Assembly: GCA_009782695.1 (NCBI GenBank)
Contig: WRIO01000014.1
Coordinates: 1 to 10,568, forward strand
Source of the DNA: Candidatus Cloacimonadota bacterium
GTDB taxonomy: Bacteria; Cloacimonadota; Cloacimonadia; Cloacimonadales; WRIO01
Direction: 5' to 3'
DNA: 10,568 nucleotides
Of this stretch, positions 8,152-10,568 are shown piece by piece. Below the pieces are notes generated by a model. That model was not told the DNA's origin. It did not search any database and was given only the letters and a program-made list of their open reading frames with translations. Each line of letters starts with the position of its first letter. The first letter of the stretch is position 1. The position numbers and the translations under genes were made by a program.

Positions 8152-8298
8152 TACAAAATACAATGAAACCCATATAGGAAAGATATCCTCCGGCTCTCCG
8201 CTACTAATAGGAAGAATATGTACATAACTAGGGACCAAATAATTAATAGCTACCCAAATGATAATTGATAAGGATGTCGAGACAGTTAATGAGTAATT
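8140..8298 (-). pseudogene. Start-less hydrophobic open frame, possible gene remnant
   Basis: Directly after the TAA of the minus-strand gene ending at 8299, the same frame stays open for 52 codons until a TAA at 8142-8140 inside the endonuclease gene. The peptide is strongly membrane-like (LSIIIWVAINYLVPSYVHIL, then a short polar loop SSGEPED, then IFPIWVSLYFVLSF) but has no ATG or GTG. It could be a fragment of a membrane protein cut off when the restriction operon arrived, a read-through tail, or chance in AT-rich DNA. I do not recognise a family. Confidence 0.2.
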
Positions 8299-8802
8299 TT
8301 AATCGCTTATAACGATAGCTTCATCGATAAAGACCTCATGTCCATATTTACTTTTGTTAAATTTATAGGAGTTAGCAAAAAACCTTATAGTGTCACCAGA
8401 CTCGTAACCTTCAAGGACTCTTTTCCCGAAGTGCCGAAATGTTTCATTCTCATCTGATTTAATAAACTTAAATGTAGGTGTGCTTGTTTTAGATATCAAG
8501 ACTATCATTCTTTGAATTCGCCCATCGAAAGCTAACCGAAGAGTGCCATCTTGACAGATCTCATCGATAATCCCTGTAACTTTTACTGGTATATCAAACG
8601 TCATCTGTGTTTCGCCTGCTAAAGATTCTAGAAATTGTTTTGATTCTGCCACCAGTTCCTCGGGTGTTACTTTCCGATAAATAGTCCCATCATCAAAAGC
8701 CTTCATCCATTCTTCAACAGTCACTTTTATACCCTGAAGGTCATCAAATATAGTAGTAATAATCAATAGAGCGAGTATAATAATAAGCATTAGTTTTTTC
8801 AT
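8299..8802 (-). CDS. Small membrane-anchored or exported protein of unknown function, possible OB-like fold
   Basis: I do not recognise this 167-residue protein. Residues 3-18 are a hydrophobic segment after MKK, so it is exported or held in the membrane by its N-terminus; no clear signal peptidase site or lipobox cysteine follows. Residues 25-65 are polar and helical. From about 72 to the end comes a beta-rich pattern (PVKVTGIIDEI, GTLRLAF, MIVLIS, GDTIRFFANSYKF, EVFIDEAIVI) that resembles OB-fold domains such as the tRNA_anti-like group; this is pattern reading and not a firm match. The frame could extend upstream to 8829, but ATG 8802 is chosen because AAGGAAGT lies just before it and because MKKLM begins a normal export signal. 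It is divergent from the helicase gene with 167 bp between the starts. Confidence 0.75.
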   Translation of the reverse strand: MKKLMLIIILALLIITTIFDDLQGIKVTVEEWMKAFDDGTIYRKVTPEELVAESKQFLESLAGETQMTFDIPVKVTGIIDEICQDGTLRLAFDGRIQRMIVLISKTSTPTFKFIKSDENETFRHFGKRVLEGYESGDTIRFFANSYKFNKSKYGHEVFIDEAIVISD

Positions 8803-8806
8803 AATA

Positions 8807-8814
8807 ACTTCCTT
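8807..8814 (-). promoter_or_regulatory. Ribosome binding site fixing the start at 8802
   Basis: On the minus strand AAGGAAGT (complement of 8807-8814) ends four bases before the ATG at 8802. The longer alternative start at 8829 would put this sequence inside the coding region and has no comparable site of its own. Confidence 0.6.
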
Positions 8815-8901
8815 TGAGGATAAAACCATTCGAATTTATAAATGTTACACGAATATATTGACAGAATGGTGACCAAATCCTTCCCTACGGATTTAAGCTA
8901 G

Positions 8902-8933
8902 TATGCAGGCAAAATATGTAACAAAACTGCATA
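8902..8933. promoter_or_regulatory. Inverted repeat in the divergent spacer, possible operator
   Basis: TATGCAG (8902-8908) and CTGCATA (8927-8933) are perfect 7-bp arms separated by 18 bp, between the divergent starts at 8802 and 8970. An RNA hairpin here would be followed by A and not T on the plus strand, so it is not a terminator for the plus strand. A two-site operator acting on either gene is possible. No promoter boxes could be placed with confidence in this spacer. Confidence 0.25.
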
Positions 8934-8969
8934 AAAAAAGTTTACAAATCATATAGTAGAGGTTTTTAT

Positions 8970-10568
8970 ATGCGTAATATGGTGATATCGGCTAGTGCAG
9001 GTAGTGGCAAGACATATCGATTAGCAGTGGAGTATATCTCTTTGATAGTCAAGAATTTAGGTTTTGCGGATTTTCATTTTGAGAGGATCTTAGTGATTAC
9101 TTTCACGAAAAAAGCTACTGCGGAGATCCGTAGTCAGATATTTGCTATGTTTGATCTGATTTTCTGCGAAGACCCAAATCTCCAGCCCCAGCGGACAGCC
9201 CTGCTAAAAATTCTAGAAGAAAAGACAGGGATAGCCTTTACCGACGACCTATTTGCTACGCTCCAAAGACAGATCATCAGCATAAAGACCCAAAAAGACA
9301 AGGTCCGTATCAGCACTATCGACTCCCTGATAAATCAAGTGTTTAAAGCTATGATAGCGCCTATCATGAAGATAGCTTTTTACACGATAGAGGAGAACGC
9401 CAACTATGATATTTGGATGGAAATATTCCCCGAGCTGGTAAAGGATAAAAACATAGCTATCCTAAAAAAAATCTTTGAATACGACACAGAAAAGATACTA
9501 TCAAACCTGACAGATGCATTTGAAGTGCTGGTCGAAAACCGCTGGGTTCTGCACTGGATGAAGGCAGGTAACCATACTTTGAAGTCTGATGATGGCAAAG
9601 AGTTTTTATCTCCTGAAATGATAGAAAAGGCAAAAACAGAGGCGCATACAGAGTATTGCAAGCAGTTTCGGGCTTATACCGGGCTGCTGAAAGCAACTAT
9701 TTTAGAAAAGATGGCAGTATCAGAGAATGACCCTCTATTTTCGGACTATTTTACCAAAGGACCTATGGCTATATTGGCAAAAAGTGGCACTTTGACAGCA
9801 GAAAATTTTGATATTTTGATAGAGGAATTTTTACAAAAAGGGATATTCTCCTTACCGAAAAGCGCATTAAAATTACTGGTAGACAACGAAGCGAAGATAC
9901 ATAATGGAACTCGAATAAGAAAAATAGACACATCCCGCTTAAAAAGTGCTTTGGTTCTGTTTGCTTACTATCATTACTACGCAGAAGAGCAGCTCCAGCT
10001 GATAAAGCTATGGGAAGTGCTTTTGCAAAAGTATGATGACCTGAAGCAGAGCAGCGGGAAGCTTTCATACAGCGACATCACGTGGTTTACCTACTCACAT
10101 TTATACGCCCCAGAGCATTCTATGATAGACCCACAGAGTTTTGCGGTGGAAAATCAGTTTTACGAGTTTTTAGCTGTGCGAAACCAATACCTGCTGATAG
10201 ATGAGTTTCAAGACACATCATTTATGCAGTTTATGATACTAGCTCCTATGATGACGGACCTGATAGCAGGCAATTCAGTGCATAGCGACACAGCTGTGAT
10301 AGTGGTGGGAGACGAAAAGCAATCTATTTACGGCTGGAGAGGTGGCGAAAAGGCTCTACTAAACTATATGCAGACATTTCTGGGCACTGCCATAGAAAGC
10401 ATGACCCACTGTTACCGCTCCGCACCTCTGCTGGTAAACTATGTAAACCTGCTTTTTGGCACAGAAGAACGGCCACAAAACGGTATACCAAACAACGCAT
10501 GGCAATTTACAGGAGACATAATCTCTGCAAGAACAGATGAAAAAGGGGCTGTTAACTGCAAATTTATC
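8970..10568 (+). CDS. AddA/UvrD-like superfamily 1 DNA helicase, N-terminal part (3' end outside window)
   Basis: The frame is open for 533 codons from ATG 8970 to the last base. It has the SF1A helicase motifs in order: Walker A SASAGSGKTYRL at 7-18, motif Ia ITFTKKATAEIR near 42-53, a DSL segment after KVRISTI near 110-120, Walker B LLIDEFQDTS with D411-E412, motif III VVGDEKQSIYGWRGG with G447-D448, and motif IV CYRS with R483. The N-terminal ASAGSGKT and the roughly 400-residue separation of Walker A and B, with a large insert, are typical of AddA/RecB-type subunits and not of compact UvrD or Rep. Such enzymes unwind and resect DNA ends for recombination, usually with an AddB partner and a C-terminal nuclease domain, neither of which is in view. 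AGAGG precedes the ATG at a suitable distance. ATG 8979 would leave only three residues before Walker A and is less likely. Confidence 0.92.
   Translation, partial: MRNMVISASAGSGKTYRLAVEYISLIVKNLGFADFHFERILVITFTKKATAEIRSQIFAMFDLIFCEDPNLQPQRTALLKILEEKTGIAFTDDLFATLQRQIISIKTQKDKVRISTIDSLINQVFKAMIAPIMKIAFYTIEENANYDIWMEIFPELVKDKNIAILKKIFEYDTEKILSNLTDAFEVLVENRWVLHWMKAGNHTLKSDDGKEFLSPEMIEKAKTEAHTEYCKQFRAYTGLLKATILEKMAVSENDPLFSDYFTKGPMAILAKSGTLTAENFDILIEEFLQKGIFSLPKSALKLLVDNEAKIHNGTRIRKIDTSRLKSALVLFAYYHYYAEEQLQLIKLWEVLLQKYDDLKQSSGKLSYSDITWFTYSHLYAPEHSMIDPQSFAVENQFYEFLAVRNQYLLIDEFQDTSFMQFMILAPMMTDLIAGNSVHSDTAVIVVGDEKQSIYGWRGGEKALLNYMQTFLGTAIESMTHCYRSAPLLVNYVNLLFGTEERPQNGIPNNAWQFTGDIISARTDEKGAVNCKFI

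Noticed and set aside
8858..8886. TTGACA at 8858-8863 as a promoter of the helicase gene
   Set aside because: No acceptable -10 box follows at 15-19 bp; the sequence there is GC-containing and unlike TATAAT.
8875..8894. Hairpin AAATCC / GGATTT with an 8-base loop
   Set aside because: Only six mostly A-T pairs, no T run after it, and no gene end that it would terminate.
1318..9129. Reading the recognition site from absent or present GGATC and GAGTC sites
   Set aside because: Both occur in the window (GGATC/GATCC at 1318, 3154, 5457, 5886, 9085 and 9125; GAGTC/GACTC for example at 88, 1526, 3571, 4607 and 6460), so neither is avoided strongly enough to decide.
1..10568. tRNA or rRNA genes, CRISPR arrays, insertion sequences, integrase or attachment sites
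   Set aside because: I looked for regular repeats, cloverleaf-like segments, transposase motifs and terminal inverted repeats and saw none.

Overview
The window is a piece of a bacterial chromosome, probably from an anaerobic Gram-negative bacterium. It carries a periplasmic SurA-type folding factor and pyruvate, phosphate dikinase, an enzyme common in anaerobic fermenters. Ribosome binding sites close to AGGAG and a perfect TTGACA -35 box argue against Bacteroidota, whose genes usually lack both. A member of the Cloacimonadota or a neighbouring phylum would fit, but this is a guess from style and not a placement.

Layout. Positions 1-1139 (minus strand) hold the N-terminal 379 codons of an exported parvulin-type peptidyl-prolyl isomerase that runs off the left edge. 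A 370-bp spacer separates it from ppdK (1510-4230, plus strand), whose catalytic residues are all present and which ends in a strong intrinsic terminator (4254-4289). Next comes a compact three-gene plus-strand operon (4361-8151): two D12-class adenine-N6 DNA methyltransferases overlapping by 10 bp, then, 6 bp later, an AlwI/BstNBI-family type IIS restriction endonuclease. A short hydrophobic open frame without a start codon lies antisense beyond the nuclease gene. A small membrane-anchored protein gene (8299-8802, minus) diverges from an AddA/UvrD-like helicase gene (8970 to the right edge, plus, truncated by the window).

How they work together. The only multi-gene system visible is the restriction-modification operon. 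Two methyltransferases fit an asymmetric site in which each strand's adenine needs its own enzyme, and the nuclease belongs to the family cutting GGATC or GAGTC a few bases outside the site. Its five presumed catalytic residues sit at exactly the spacing I remember for Nt.BspD6I. The operon looks more AT-rich than ppdK, which fits horizontal acquisition. The flanking genes appear to be ordinary chromosomal genes with no obvious functional tie to it.

I found no tRNA, rRNA, CRISPR array, transposase or integrase. The restriction system belongs to known families. What is less usual is the combination of split FokI-like methyltransferases with an AlwI-type nuclease, and a C7 tract lying exactly on the catalytic motif of the second methyltransferase.
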